NCBI RefSeq assembly: GCF_039908635.1
Contig: NZ_CP150918.1
Span: 5,286,001 to 5,350,000, forward strand
Length of the DNA stretch: 64,000 bases
Origin: Pseudomonas purpurea
Lineage (GTDB): Bacteria; Pseudomonadota; Gammaproteobacteria; Pseudomonadales; Pseudomonadaceae
Reading direction: 5' to 3'
Shown piece by piece: positions 33,625 through 42,041 of this stretch (its first letter is position 1; every line of letters begins with the position of its first letter). The position numbers and the translations under genes are program-made. Under the pieces are notes generated by a model. That model saw only the letters and a list, made by a program, of their open reading frames with translations. It was not told the DNA's origin and did not search any database.

Positions 33625-34254
33625 ATGTCCGCCCCCAGCATGACCCTGTTCCACAACCCGGCGTCGCCCTTCGTCCGTAAAGTCATGGTGCTGCTGCACG
33701 AGACCGGCCAACTGAACCGCGTGGCCCTGCAACACAGTCAGCTCAGCCCGGTCAGCCCGGACGCCGCGCTGAACCGGGACAACCCGCTGGGCAAGATCCC
33801 CGCGCTGCGCCTGGCCGACGGCACGGTGCTGCACGATAGCCGGGTGATCCTCGATTACCTTGACCAGCAACACGTCGGCAACCCGCTGATCCCTCGCGAA
33901 GGCCACGCCCGCTGGCGGCGCCTGACCCTGGCCTCGATGGCCGACGGGATCATGGACGCCTCGGTGATGATCCGTTACGAACTGGCCCTGCGCCCTCCGG
34001 AAAAACACTGGAACGAATGGCTCGACGCCCAGCGCGACAAGATCCGCCGCGCGTTAACCTTGTTGGAAAAGGATGCGATTGCCGAGCTGACCAGCCATTT
34101 TGATATCGCGGCGATCAGCGTTGCCTGCGCCTTGGGCTATCTGGATTTGCGCCATCCGGACCTGGAATGGCGCGACGCTAATCCGCAGCTGGCAGGGTGG
34201 TACTTCGAGGTGAGTCAACGGCCTTCGATGTTGGCGACGATACCGAAGGTGTAA
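33625..34254 (+). CDS. Glutathione S-transferase family protein, 209 aa
   Basis: N-terminal thioredoxin-like domain with the GST-typical MTLFHNPASPFVRKVMVLL, NPLGKIPALRLADGTVLHDS (glutathione-binding proline and serine) and VILDYLDQQH. A helical C-terminal domain ends near AISVACALGYLDLRHPDLEW. Substrate unknown. The start at 33625 has GAGAGGA six nt upstream; the ATG at 33619 abuts the ribosome site and is rejected. Confidence 0.85.
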   Translation: MSAPSMTLFHNPASPFVRKVMVLLHETGQLNRVALQHSQLSPVSPDAALNRDNPLGKIPALRLADGTVLHDSRVILDYLDQQHVGNPLIPREGHARWRRLTLASMADGIMDASVMIRYELALRPPEKHWNEWLDAQRDKIRRALTLLEKDAIAELTSHFDIAAISVACALGYLDLRHPDLEWRDANPQLAGWYFEVSQRPSMLATIPKV

Positions 34255-34277
34255 ATCTTCGCTGACGGCACCGAGCT

Positions 34278-34386
34278 CATCGCGAGCAAGCTCGCTCACA
34301 CAGTTGATCGGTGGTGCGCACAAACCTTGTGTTCACTGGAGATCCCTTGTGGAGCGAGCCTGCTCCGGGCGGCGATCCGACGATGA
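34278..34386. repeat. Diverged REP doublet
   Basis: CATCGCGAGCAAGCTCGCTC and TGTGGAGCGAGCCTGCTCCG are REP units around 43 bp; the right unit carries an extra GGCGGCGATCCGACGATG segment similar to the one in the doublet at 21224. It lies between the GST gene and creD. Confidence 0.75.
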
Positions 34387-34473
34387 CACCACAATGGATC
34401 TAACGGAAACAACCCGACAATCCGCGCCGCCAACACCTCCCCCACCCGCTGATCTTCGCGCAACCCCAACGAC

Positions 34474-35835
34474 CTACTCATGAGCCACCTCGGGCTTGGC
34501 GGTACGGTTCAACCCCACGCCATACCAATCCAGCTTCCGCGTCAGCACCATGAACACGCCGAGCAGGCCGAACAGCAGCAACGAGCCCATCAACAGTGCG
34601 TAATCCTCGGCACTCAGCAAGCCATAGAGCAAGCCGTACAACGCCGCCAACCCCGCCGAAAAGAACAGCCCGTGGCTCACGCTGTGCAGCACGTGGCAGA
34701 CATAAAAACCAATCAACAGCACACAGCCGCTGGCCGACAGCAGGTAAGCCAGTGAGAAACCGATGTGTTCGGACAGCGACAGCAACAGCAGGTAGAAGAA
34801 CGCCAGTGCCACACCCACCAGTGCATATTGCACCGGGTGAACCGCCATGCTCTTGAGCACTTCGAACAGGAAGAACCCGGCGAATGTCAGCACGATGAAC
34901 AACAGTGCGTATTTGATCGCCCGATCACTCTTGAGGTACTGATCCACCGGATCAATGAAACTCACCCCGAAGCTGCGGCTCGTGAACGCTTCGCACAGCG
35001 TGTCGTAGACACAACTGGACATGACGTCCTGCAAGTTGGTGGAAAAGAACGACGTCTGCCAATGGGCGCTGAACCCCTCGCTGTTGACTTCACGCTGGGC
35101 CGGCAGGTAATTGCCGACGAAACTCGGATGAGGCCAGTTGGCCGCCAGATGCACTTTGCTGGTCTTGCCCACCGGGGTGATCTGCAAATGCCCGGTGCCT
35201 TGCAGGCGCAGGTCAAAACCGAACGTCAGTTGCGTGGCTTTTTGCGCATCCAGCGCCGGTAACGTCACCCGTACACCCTCGCCCAGCCAGCCGACCTGCG
35301 TACCGGGCACAAAGTCCAGTCGCTGGCTGTCAAGTTCCAGCGTCAGCGCGTTTTCAATGCCCCGTATGTCGCTGATACCAACCGCCAGAAATGGCGCGTC
35401 GAACTGGTAATCGGCGAAGTTCTCGGTGATGCCCAAGCGCTCGGGAATCGCGAATTGACCGCTGATGCGGTTGTCGGCATGGAACAGCCGCGCCTCATAG
35501 ATACCTCGCGCACGCACTTCGGTCTGCACCTTGCCATCGAGTTCGAAACGCTCCGGCAGGAAATACAACCGCCCGCGTTCTTCACTCAACTCCTGCTGAC
35601 GTTCGTGAGTCTGGGCGTTGCTGACCCAGGTGCGCACCACCTTGCGGTACGGCACCACCATGACCGGCCCGCTGATCTGCTGACTGAAACTGGCACTGCG
35701 GGCGATATCTTCCAGCACCCCGTCGCGCAACTGCTGACGGTCCTGGATCACGCCGCTGATCATCATCAGTGGGATCAGCAACAACAGGATCAACAGGGCA
35801 ATCGCCCCCAGTTTCATGGTCAAGCTGCGGTTCAT
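34474..35835 (-). CDS. creD: CreD inner-membrane protein, 453 aa
   Basis: An N-terminal membrane span (LGAIALLILLLLIPLMMISG) is followed by a large periplasmic domain (VIQDRQQLRDGVLEDIARSA to about residue 300) and five or six C-terminal spans. This is the CreD layout. CreD is the effector of the CreBC response to envelope and carbon stress and affects beta-lactam resistance and biofilms in Pseudomonas. GGGAGAG lies about 7 nt before the ATG at 35835. Order creB-creC-creD on one strand, with 90 bp between creC and creD. Confidence 0.88.
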   Translation of the reverse strand: MNRSLTMKLGAIALLILLLLIPLMMISGVIQDRQQLRDGVLEDIARSASFSQQISGPVMVVPYRKVVRTWVSNAQTHERQQELSEERGRLYFLPERFELDGKVQTEVRARGIYEARLFHADNRISGQFAIPERLGITENFADYQFDAPFLAVGISDIRGIENALTLELDSQRLDFVPGTQVGWLGEGVRVTLPALDAQKATQLTFGFDLRLQGTGHLQITPVGKTSKVHLAANWPHPSFVGNYLPAQREVNSEGFSAHWQTSFFSTNLQDVMSSCVYDTLCEAFTSRSFGVSFIDPVDQYLKSDRAIKYALLFIVLTFAGFFLFEVLKSMAVHPVQYALVGVALAFFYLLLLSLSEHIGFSLAYLLSASGCVLLIGFYVCHVLHSVSHGLFFSAGLAALYGLLYGLLSAEDYALLMGSLLLFGLLGVFMVLTRKLDWYGVGLNRTAKPEVAHE

Positions 35836-35925
35836 GGGTTCTCTCCCTTTTTTCAATGGGGGAGAGTCTGGCGCGCGGGTGTGGGGGATTTATGGGGGAA
35901 ATGTGGAGAGTGTGTGGAGAGTGGT

Positions 35926-37345
35926 CTAAGGCAAACGCAGCGTCACGGCGACGCCGCCCTCGACATTGCCGATGGTCAGCGTTCCGCCATGCAACTGCAC
36001 CACTTCTTCCACGAAGTTCAGCCCCAGGCCAGTACTTTTGCGCCCACTGTCGGGCCGTGGCAGTGAATAGAAGCGCTCGCTCAAACGTGGCAGGGCGTAG
36101 TCGGGAATCGGCTCGGCCTGATTGAACAGCGTCACGTCGATGAACGCGCCATGCCGTTGCGCGCTGAACCGCAAGACACCGTGGGCCGGGGTGAAGTCCA
36201 GGGCATTTTCCAGCAGATTGCCCAAGGCCTGGCGCAACAGAAACGGCTCGCCCGTCAGGTGCAGTTGCGCAGGAATTCGTTGCTCGACCTGCAACTGCTT
36301 ACGCTCGATCCGGGCGTGCTGAGCATCAAGCAACGCCTCGACCAATGCCGCCAGCGGCACCGGCACACGTTCTTCCAGGCCCTGGCGCTGCTCCACCTGT
36401 GCCAGGTCCAGCAAACGCTCGATCAACAGTTGCATGCGCGCACTTTCGCTGTCGATATTGCTGACGAAACGCTGTTGCTGCACCACCGGCATCTCGCCTT
36501 GCAGCAACTCCGCCGCGCCGCGAATCGCTGCCAACGGGCTCTTCAATTCGTGGGTCAGGGTGTGCACGTAACGCTCGACGTAAGCCTTGCCCTCCAACTG
36601 CGTGCGCATGTGCTCCACGGCCGTGGCCAGTTGCTCCAGTTCGCCACCTCGATAGTGCGGCAGCTCGGCCCGCCGACCTTCGCTGACCGCCTGGGCGTAC
36701 GCAGTCAAACGCCGCAGCGCCGCGCTGAGCCACCAGGACAGCAACGCGCCCAACAGCAAACCGAGGCCGATCAGGCCCGCGCCGTACCAGAGCAACCGAT
36801 GCTCAGTGCGGTCGACATAAGGTTGCAATGAGCTGTTGGGCTTGGCCACGGTGACCACGCCGATGATCTGCCCATTGTCGCGAATCGGTGCGCCGACGTG
36901 CATCACCGAGGAGTTGGGATCGTCAGGCTGGCTGCGGGTCGAGCGTGCGCCGTACTCGCCGCGCAGGGTCAGGTACACGTCGTTCCAGCGCGAATAATCC
37001 TGGCCGACCGCCGTGCCGTTGGAATCCAGGAGGACGATGCCTTTGGCGTCGGTGACGTAGATGCGGTGATTGACCTGGTTCTTCGGCAGGCCCCAGATGG
37101 TCGCCGCCGGTTGCCGCTCGCCGTAGGCCCTTGAGCAACTCGGGCCAGCGATTCTGGTTCAGGGTGCCGGCCTTGAAATCATCGCGCAGGATTTCGGCCA
37201 TCAGGTTCGCGGTGTCCACCAGGGTTTCTTCGGTGGATTGACGCATGCCGGGGCGGATTTCTTCCATGACCGTGTTGAGCACGAAATACCCGGTCAAGGC
37301 GATGAAGAACACGTAGACCAGGAAAATCCGGATCCCCAGCGGCAT
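35926..37345 (-). pseudogene. creC: creC sensor kinase, interrupted by a +1 frameshift
   Basis: The N-terminal frame (MPLGIRIFLVYVFFIALTGY, sensor domain start, to NRWPELLKG) and the downstream frame (AYGERQPAATIWGLPK onward) are separated by one extra G in minus-strand CTCAAGGGCCTACGG, at about 37128-37130. Removing it gives about 472 residues, the normal CreC length. The kinase part is intact: HAMP-like region, LTHELKSPLAAIRGAAELL (phospho-histidine), N box GNLLENALDFTPA and G2 box STGLGLNFV. As given, the product would be cut within the periplasmic sensor. The start shares one base with the creB stop. Real mutation and sequencing error are both possible. Confidence 0.87.
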
Positions 37346-38025
37346 CAGCTGCGCCCCGGGCTGTAGCTGTAGCCAAGGCCGCGATGGGTCTGGATCGGTT
37401 CGGCATCGGCCGCAACCAGGCGCAACTTGGCCCGCACGCTTTTGATGTGGCTGTCGATGCTGCGCTCGTAACCGGCGTCAGCGGCGACGCCCAGCGCATC
37501 GAGCAATTGCTCGCGGCTGAAGACCCGTTCGGGTTGCTCAAGCAAACAGTTCAGCAGGCGAAATTCGTGACGGGTCAGGCTCAGGAGTTGGCCGCGATAG
37601 CTGATCTGCACCCGCTCGCTGTCGACCTGAAACAGTGTGCTGCTGATCTCCACCACCGCGCGCGGCGCCATGCGCTTGAGAATCGCCCGGACCCGCGCGG
37701 CCACTTCTCGTGGGCTGAACGGCTTGACCACATAATCGTCGGCACCGATCTCCAGCCCCACCACCCGGTCGATTTCACCGTCGCGGGCGCTGAGGAACAT
37801 CACCGGCACGTCGCTGAAACGGCGCAGTTGCTTGCAGGTTTCAAAACCACTGATGTCCGGCAGGCCGATGTCCAGGATGATCAGATCCGCCGGAGTGGCG
37901 CGCTGGTGCTCAAGCGCCGCAGCGCCCAGGCTCAACCAGGTGGTGGTGAAACCCTCGCCCTGCAAGGCAAAAATCAGCGTATCGGCAATGGCCGCTTCGT
38001 CTTCGACAATCAGGATATGAGGCAT
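37345..38025 (-). CDS. creB: CreB, OmpR-family response regulator, 226 aa
   Basis: Receiver domain (VEDEAAIADTLIFALQGEGF, phosphoacceptor in LIILDIGLPDISGFE, lysine in DDYVVKPFSPREVAARVRA) and a C-terminal OmpR/PhoB winged helix ending in RGLGYSYSPGRS. CreB is phosphorylated by CreC and activates creD and other cre-regulon genes in response to PBP4 inhibition or carbon-source shifts. First of creBCD; its TGA shares one base with the creC ATG. Confidence 0.9.
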   Translation of the reverse strand: MPHILIVEDEAAIADTLIFALQGEGFTTTWLSLGAAALEHQRATPADLIILDIGLPDISGFETCKQLRRFSDVPVMFLSARDGEIDRVVGLEIGADDYVVKPFSPREVAARVRAILKRMAPRAVVEISSTLFQVDSERVQISYRGQLLSLTRHEFRLLNCLLEQPERVFSREQLLDALGVAADAGYERSIDSHIKSVRAKLRLVAADAEPIQTHRGLGYSYSPGRS

Positions 38026-38099
38026 GGCGTCCGAGCCCGACAGTTAGGTGCGCGAACGGTGCCCCAAGCCATACCCCACGTCAATGAGACCACTTCAAT

Positions 38100-38603
38100 T
38101 CAGCAGTCCGGTTTGTCAGCGGTAAAGCGCCGGGCCGGGTTCACCGCCGCGCCAAACTCGCGCAACGCCTTGGCGCCGATCAGCAAGGGGTAGTTGAAGG
38201 TGCTGCGGTCGGTCAGGTTGACCTCGACCGTGCGCTTGATGCTGCCCAGGCACAGTTCCAGGTCGACCACCGGGCGCTTGGCGACGTCGGCCACGTCCTT
38301 CTCGTCATCTTCATCGGCGCGGCTTTTGATTTTGCTGATGCGCGAGACTTTGTGCTCGTAGACCTTGTTGCTGGCCTCTTTGGTGCCGAGGCGAAAGCGC
38401 ACCCATTCTTCGCCATCGCGGGTGAAGGTTTCGATGTCCTTGGCCGACAGCGACGCCGTCAGGGCGCCCGTGTCCATCTTGGCCTTGAGCACTTCGCCGC
38501 CGATTTCCGGCAATTTGATGTATTCGTAACGACCATACAGGGTCGGCTCGGCAGCCATCACCGGCAGGGCCAGAAGGGATAACAATGCGAGGACGGATTT
38601 CAC
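38100..38603 (-). CDS. Secreted RimB-like retropepsin-type protein (PF05618), 167 aa
   Basis: An 18-residue signal peptide (VLALLSLLALPVMA) precedes a domain with AKMDTGALTASLSA, the DTGA motif of the ATP-dependent zinc protease / RimB family, and SRADEDDEKDVADVAKRPVV. PF05618 members have an aspartic-protease-like fold; cytoplasmic ones work with RimK. The signal peptide here points to a periplasmic role. It sits just upstream of creB, as PA0462 does in PAO1 (from memory). Proteolytic activity is unproven for this branch. Confidence 0.75.
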   Translation of the reverse strand: MKSVLALLSLLALPVMAAEPTLYGRYEYIKLPEIGGEVLKAKMDTGALTASLSAKDIETFTRDGEEWVRFRLGTKEASNKVYEHKVSRISKIKSRADEDDEKDVADVAKRPVVDLELCLGSIKRTVEVNLTDRSTFNYPLLIGAKALREFGAAVNPARRFTADKPDC

Positions 38604-38685
38604 GTAATGGATTCCCTTGAGAAATAATGGGCGTTGACGCTGAAGTCTAGACCGCGAAAAACATCGTAAGTTAGAGCACCGCCTC

Positions 38686-38808
38686 TGTGGCGAGGGAGCT
38701 TGCTCCCGCTCGGCTGCGCAGCAGTCGTAATACCGACGCCTGAGAAATCTCGGTGCATGGTTTTGGGGCCGCTTCGCAGCCCAGCGGGAGCAAGCTCCCT
38801 CGCCACCA
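38686..38808. repeat. REP doublet (REPIN), GTGGCGAGG type
   Basis: TGTGGCGAGGGAGCTTGCTC and its inverted copy surround inner GGCTGCGCAGC / GCTTCGCAGCC arms. It fills most of the 325-bp gap between the RimB-like gene and the acyltransferase; the rest of the gap shows only the two promoter areas. Confidence 0.88.
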
Positions 38809-38928
38809 GTGGCCTCATTGCGCCGAAAGAATATCGCTGCAAAGGTGAAACATTCGTCGGCACCCGGATTTGGCCTGCTGGCCGAAGCTGCTTATCATGG
38901 CGCGCCCAAAGGTTTCCAAGAGTCATTT

Positions 38929-39816
38929 ATGCGCCGCCTGCTCACCGGCTGTTTCGTCATCCTGCTGCTGTTACTCAACACCCTGGTGCTGTTTGGCCCG
39001 CTGATGGTGTTTGCCCTGCTCAAACTGCTCCTGCCCGCACGCGTGCGTGATCACGCCAGCGCGGCGGTGATGTGGATCGCCGAGACCTGGGCCGAGATCA
39101 ACAAGCTGATCTTTGCCCTGTGCATCCCGACCCAATGGGACATTCGCGGCGGCGAAGGCCTGCGGCCCGACACCTCGTACCTGGTCATCAGCAATCACCA
39201 GTCCTGGGTCGACATTCCCGCCCTGATCCAGACCCTCAACCGCCGTACGCCGTTCTTCAAGTTTTTCCTGAAGAAGGAATTGATCTGGGTGCCGTTCCTG
39301 GGCCTGGCCTGGTGGGCGCTGGATTACCCGTTCATGAAGCGCTACAGCAAAACGTTTCTGGCCCGGCACCCGGAGCTGCAAGGCAAGGACCTGGACATCA
39401 CCAAAGCCGCGTGCGAACTGTTCAAGCGCCAACCGGTGACGGTGGTCAATTATCTGGAAGGCACCCGTTTCACCCAGGCCAAACGCATCGACCAGCAATC
39501 GTCCTTCAAGCACCTGCTCAAGCCCAAGGCCGGCGGCGTGGCGTTTGTCCTGGCAGCGTTGGGTGAACAACTGGACGGCGTGCTGGATGTGACGGTGGTT
39601 TATCCACAGGCGCGGATTCCGGGTTTCTGGGACTTGATCAGCGGCGCTGTGCCGCGCGTGATCATCGACATCAAGACCCGTGAACTTGATCCGGCGTTGT
39701 GGCAGGGCGATTACGAAAACGATCCGGCGTTTCGGGAAGACGTCCAGAACTGGGTCAACCAGCTCTGGACCGAGAAGGACTCACGCATCGACGCCTTGCG
39801 CGCCGAGCGTCGTTGA
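38929..39816 (+). CDS. PlsC-like acyltransferase (YihG family), 295 aa
   Basis: N-terminal hydrophobic anchor (LLTGCFVILLLLLNTLVLFG), then the acyltransferase motif NHQSWVD (HxxxxD type), FFLKKELIWVPFLGLAWWAL and the phosphate-binding YLEGTRFT. This is the YihG branch of 1-acylglycerol-3-phosphate acyltransferases, which acylate the sn-2 position with polyunsaturated or vaccenoyl preference in E. coli. GAG lies 7 nt before the ATG at 38929. It is convergent with the DUF2780 gene, with only 1 bp between stops. Confidence 0.83.
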   Translation: MRRLLTGCFVILLLLLNTLVLFGPLMVFALLKLLLPARVRDHASAAVMWIAETWAEINKLIFALCIPTQWDIRGGEGLRPDTSYLVISNHQSWVDIPALIQTLNRRTPFFKFFLKKELIWVPFLGLAWWALDYPFMKRYSKTFLARHPELQGKDLDITKAACELFKRQPVTVVNYLEGTRFTQAKRIDQQSSFKHLLKPKAGGVAFVLAALGEQLDGVLDVTVVYPQARIPGFWDLISGAVPRVIIDIKTRELDPALWQGDYENDPAFREDVQNWVNQLWTEKDSRIDALRAERR

Positions 39817-39817
39817 A

Positions 39818-40369
39818 TCAGCTACCGGCGCCCCAGATGCTGCCCAGGCTTTGCAACAGCGGACCGCCCACACCCTGCTGACCGAGGTATTGCAGAAGGA
39901 TCGGGGCAAACTGGCCGATCATGCCGCTGTCCATGCCCAGCGCACCGAACGCATTGTTCAGGTCATTGGCGTCTTTGACATTGCCCAGTGCGTTGTCCAG
40001 GCCGGCCGCTTTGCCGGACGAACCGAGCAACCCGCTCAGGGCACCCAACTCACCGCCACCGGAGAGCTTGTCGATTCCCGGTACGCTTTTGGCCAACTGG
40101 GAATAATCGGTCGAGCTCAGCTGGTTTTTCGCCAGCCCCAGCATCGCCCCGGTGCCGCCCACCGCTTGTTGCGGGGTCACGTTCAACGCACCCAGCGCGC
40201 TCAACAAACCGGCGGTTTGCGAGGTCGGCGCTGCGGCCGCCGCCTTATCACCGCCCTGCATGCCGGCCACGGCACCGGCCACGTCGTTGAGGCTGAAACC
40301 GCCAGCGAAGACCGGGCCAGTCGCCAGGGTCATGAGTGAAGCCAAAGCAAAACCACGGGAAATCTTCAT
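39818..40369 (-). CDS. Secreted DUF2780-like protein, 183 aa
   Basis: A signal peptide (SRGFALASLMTLATGPVFA) is followed by a low-complexity Gly/Ala/Leu-rich domain with AGLLSALGALNVTPQQAVGG and repeated LxxLLG patterns, as in the DUF2780 (VcgC/VcgE-like) family. No enzymatic motif is visible. GGAG lies 11 nt before the ATG at 40369. It is divergent from the ECF sigma gene (230 bp) and could be a target of it (inference). Function unknown. Confidence 0.72.
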   Translation of the reverse strand: MKISRGFALASLMTLATGPVFAGGFSLNDVAGAVAGMQGGDKAAAAAPTSQTAGLLSALGALNVTPQQAVGGTGAMLGLAKNQLSSTDYSQLAKSVPGIDKLSGGGELGALSGLLGSSGKAAGLDNALGNVKDANDLNNAFGALGMDSGMIGQFAPILLQYLGQQGVGGPLLQSLGSIWGAGS

Positions 40370-40598
40370 CGAGACTAACTCCTGAACCCTGAAAGCCACC
40401 CTGATGCGGGTGGAAAACTGGCCTTTTGACCGGAACTGTCGGGGCATTGTTCCATGGTCACGCATCCATTTTCAGCGCCGCCACGTATATCAGACGAGAT
40501 ACCCGGAGCAGAGCCCGATGAATGGCATGCATCTGCAAGCTGAACTAGCCTACGAACATTGCGCCCTGACAGGCCACCGCGCTGCTTTCGCTTGGAGA

Positions 40599-41153
40599 AT
40601 GACCATTTCCATCGCCGACGCCGACCCACTCAGACAACTCCTGGCCCAATGTTCACTGGGCGATCGCCATGCGTTCGAGACGCTCTACCGCAGCGCGGCA
40701 CCGCGCCTGCACGGGGTGGCCCTGCGTTTCATGGGGCGCAACGACCTGGCCGAAGAAGTCCTGCAGGAAAGCTTCGTGCGCATCTGGAACAACGCCTCGC
40801 GTTATCAGGCCCATTTGTCGGCCCCCATGACCTGGATGATCAACATCACCCGCAACCAGGCCATCGACCAGTTACGCAAACACCGCGACCGCCCCCTCAC
40901 GGATATGGAAGAACAAGCCCTGGTGGACGAGGCCCCTTCGGCCCACGAACTGCTCAGCAACGACCGTGAAACCAGCGCGTTGAACCGCTGCCTGAACACC
41001 CTTGAAGGCATGCAGCGCCAATCGATTACCGTGGCCTACTTCCAGGGGTTGACCTGCTCTGAACTGGCCGAGTACCTGGCCGCGCCCCTGGGCTCGGTCA
41101 AATCCTGGATTCGCCGTGGCATGGAGCGTCTGCGCAGGTGCCTTGAATCATGA
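40599..41153 (+). CDS. ECF sigma factor paired with a RskA-like anti-sigma, 184 aa
   Basis: Region 2 (DRHAFETLYRSAAPRLHGVA, LAEEVLQESFVRIWNNASRY, MTWMINITRNQAIDQLRKHR) and region 4 (QRQSITVAYFQGLTCSELAE, APLGSVKSWIRRGMERLRR) are intact. The ATG at 40599 gives the usual family length, but its GGAGA is too close. The ATG at 40518 has GGAG at good spacing and would add 27 residues, so the start is uncertain. The stop overlaps the anti-sigma gene by ATGA. It belongs to the RskA-linked ECF group rather than the iron-starvation group. Confidence 0.85.
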   Translation: MTISIADADPLRQLLAQCSLGDRHAFETLYRSAAPRLHGVALRFMGRNDLAEEVLQESFVRIWNNASRYQAHLSAPMTWMINITRNQAIDQLRKHRDRPLTDMEEQALVDEAPSAHELLSNDRETSALNRCLNTLEGMQRQSITVAYFQGLTCSELAEYLAAPLGSVKSWIRRGMERLRRCLES

Positions 41154-41824
41154 ACTATCAAACCCGACGCCTGCGCCGCGCCCTCGCCGCCGACTACGCC
41201 ATTGACCTGATGCCCGCCGCCGCCCGCCGCCGTTTCGAACAGCTGTTGCTGGACGATGCCGAACTGCGCATGGAGCTGGCCAAGTGGCAGGAAAGCCTGG
41301 CCAGCCTCAATGAACCGCTGGTGGAAGTCCCCGTGCCCGACCGAGTGTGGACCGCCATCAACGCGCGGATCGAGCCACAACACTTGCATGTACCGGCCAA
41401 ACGGCCGTTCTGGAATTGGTTGCGCATGACGGTGGCGATTTGCTCGCTGCTGCTGGCGGTGACGCTGGGCATGCTCTACAACCGTGACAGCGCCCATTAC
41501 AGCGCGACCTTGCTCAGCGCCAGCGCGCAACCGGCCTTGAGGATCAAGGCCCACGACGACTACCTGCAAGTCGATCCGCTGACCCTGGCCGCCGTCGCCC
41601 CCGGGCGCAGCCTTGAACTGTGGGCGATTCCGGCCGATGGCAAACCGGTCTCGCTGGGTGTGATCCCGGCCGGAGGCAAGGGCCGGGTTGCGTTGAGCAC
41701 TGAACAACAGGCGCTGCTGGGCAAACCCATCGCACTGGCGGTCAGCCTTGAACCTGAAGGCGGTTCGCCGACCGGACAACCGACCGGGCCGGTGTTGTAT
41801 CAAGGGGCGCTGGCGGGGTTGTAG
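41150..41824 (+). CDS. RskA-like anti-sigma factor, 224 aa
   Basis: Cytoplasmic N-terminal helical domain (LAADYAIDLMPAAARRRFEQ, LLDDAELRMELAKWQESL), one membrane segment (MTVAICSLLLAVTLGMLY, about 94-112) and a periplasmic RskA domain (APGRSLELWAIPADGKPVSL, about 145-220). This is the RskA plan of membrane anti-sigma factors, which sequester their partner until a signal triggers release. It overlaps the sigma gene by 4 nt. The signal is unknown. Confidence 0.85.
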   Translation: MNYQTRRLRRALAADYAIDLMPAAARRRFEQLLLDDAELRMELAKWQESLASLNEPLVEVPVPDRVWTAINARIEPQHLHVPAKRPFWNWLRMTVAICSLLLAVTLGMLYNRDSAHYSATLLSASAQPALRIKAHDDYLQVDPLTLAAVAPGRSLELWAIPADGKPVSLGVIPAGGKGRVALSTEQQALLGKPIALAVSLEPEGGSPTGQPTGPVLYQGALAGL

Positions 41825-41832
41825 CCATGCAC

Positions 41833-41964
41833 TGTGGCGAGGGAGCTTGCTCCCGCTCGACTGCGCAGCAGTCGTAAACCGGCTGACTGGTTTCGACTGA
41901 CACACCAAGGTGAATGGTTTGGAGCTGCTTCGCAGCTCAGCGGGAGCAAGCTCCCTCGCCACAA
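41833..41964. repeat. REP doublet (REPIN), GTGGCGAGG type
   Basis: TGTGGCGAGGGAGCTTGCTC and its inverted copy, with inner GACTGCGCAGCAGTC and GAGCTGCTTCGCAGCTC hairpins, between the anti-sigma gene and fdhA. Confidence 0.9.
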
Positions 41965-41995
41965 GGTTGGACCGCAGGATTGGTGTTCTGAGGAT

Positions 41996-42024
41996 AAAAA
42001 AACGGCGACCCTGAGGTCGCCGTT
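41996..42024 (-). terminator. Rho-independent terminator of fdhA
   Basis: On the minus strand AACGGCGACC-TCAG-GGTCGCCGTT is a perfect 10-bp stem followed by TTTTTTT, 18 bp past the fdhA stop. Confidence 0.93.
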
Positions 42025-42041
42025 CTGCATTGCGTGAAGCC

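Noticed and set aside
36923..37345. Separate 140-aa membrane protein before the creC kinase part
   Set aside because: It is the N-terminal part of creC up to the frameshift; its tail is out-of-frame sequence.
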